NCBI RefSeq assembly: GCF_012912005.1
Contig: NZ_JABBEA010000002.1
Coordinates: 372,001 to 436,000, forward strand
DNA length: 64,000 nt
Origin: Paenibacillus sp. SZ31
Lineage (GTDB): Bacteria > Bacillota > Bacilli > Paenibacillales > Paenibacillaceae
Reading direction: 5' to 3'
How positions within the stretch are numbered: the stretch's first letter is position 1; every line of letters begins with the position of its first letter. Made by a program: the position numbers and the translations under genes. Positions 63,783-64,000 of the stretch are shown here, in pieces. The notes below the pieces were generated by a model that saw nothing but the letters and a program-made list of their open reading frames with translations, had not been told where the DNA came from and made no database searches.

Positions 63783-64000
63783 ATGAATACACACCACGAA
63801 TCCGGCCAACTGCATGAAAATGGAGATTGCACCATTATTTATGTAGGAAAGCTGGCCGACAATCCCCATTGGAGCTTTCCGACTCACAAACATGACGATC
63901 TGCATGAGATTATCTACGTAACTGAAGGCAAAGGATTGTTTACCATTGACGGCACCAAACACTGGGCTCAAAAAGGCGATATGCTCATTTATAACAAGGG
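63783..64000 (+). CDS. AraC-family regulator, 5' part (cut by window edge)
   Basis: The first 72 codons encode a cupin sensor domain of the AraC type: W-S-F-P-T-H-K-H-D-D-L-H-E, then E-G-K-G-L-F-T-I-D-G and G-D-M-L-I-Y-N. The ATG has AAGGGAAG upstream. The helix-turn-helix would lie beyond the window. Divergent from the MFS exporter, with a 245-base promoter region between them that shows no clear dyad other than TTGCAAGCGCTTCAA near 63567-63581. Confidence 0.85.
   Translation, partial: MNTHHESGQLHENGDCTIIYVGKLADNPHWSFPTHKHDDLHEIIYVTEGKGLFTIDGTKHWAQKGDMLIYNK

Overview
The window looks like an accessory stretch of a Paenibacillus-type Firmicute chromosome. The reasons are strong AGGAGG-type ribosome sites with mixed ATG, GTG and TTG starts, many lipoprotein signals with a lipobox Cys, fused AraC/binding-protein and binding-protein/permease genes, intrinsic terminators after most transcription units, and a gene mix of ABC importers, glycosidases and very many one-component regulators. 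No housekeeping genes, rRNA, tRNA, CRISPR arrays, phage genes or intact insertion sequences were seen. The genus is inferred from family resemblance and was not tested by search.

Layout. 0.3-4.0 kb: a sugar-type binding lipoprotein, a barnase/barstar pair in which the RNase carries a lipobox, and a membrane-anchored alpha/beta hydrolase under a 26-bp palindromic operator shared with a divergent TetR gene. 4.2-7.1 kb: TetR, AraC and a GH27 alpha-galactosidase. 7.2-10.5 kb: a small hypothetical gene, two Rossmann-fold reductase-like genes and a divergent MerR regulator. 10.6-12.7 kb: a two-gene amino-acid ABC importer. 13-17.6 kb: a large serine hydrolase, a MocR regulator and an NAD(P)-binding protein. 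17.7-20.1 kb: a decaying operon with a frameshifted YggS-like gene, an intact BenE-type permease and a glyA relic with two internal deletions. 20.4-26.1 kb: a complete rbsRKDACB ribose operon. 26.3-35.2 kb: several regulator/target pairs, including a GH2 glycosidase with a C-terminal F5/8-type domain and a TetR/NmrA/DoxX set. 35.2-40.1 kb: a four-gene peptide/nickel-type ABC importer with 4-nt overlaps. 40.3-51.9 kb: a DMT exporter, a DUF4309-like protein, a serine hydrolase, MerR/aldo-keto reductase, nitroreductase, an AraC-siderophore-binding-protein fusion, two SMR subunits, YitT and MerR/SDR. 52.1-54.7 kb: a carboxynorspermidine dehydrogenase/decarboxylase pair behind a candidate structured leader RNA. 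55-64 kb: deaminase, P450 with TetR, TetR/MMPL, a class-I glutamine-amidotransferase-like hydrolase, an MFS exporter and the start of an AraC gene cut by the window edge.

The dominant theme is local regulation: fifteen regulator genes (six TetR, four AraC, three MerR, one LacI, one MocR) each sit beside a likely target. Several operators can be read directly: three MerR-type promoters with 19-bp spacers, five palindromic TetR-type sites overlapping promoters, a LacI-type rbs operator and two Fur boxes. The most notable observation is the AraC/binding-protein fusion at 46.4-48.3 kb. The sequence that codes its linker also contains a sigma-A-like promoter, a perfect 15-bp Fur box, a Shine-Dalgarno sequence and an ATG followed by a lipoprotein signal, so one reading frame seems to hold two genes and the second gene's control region.
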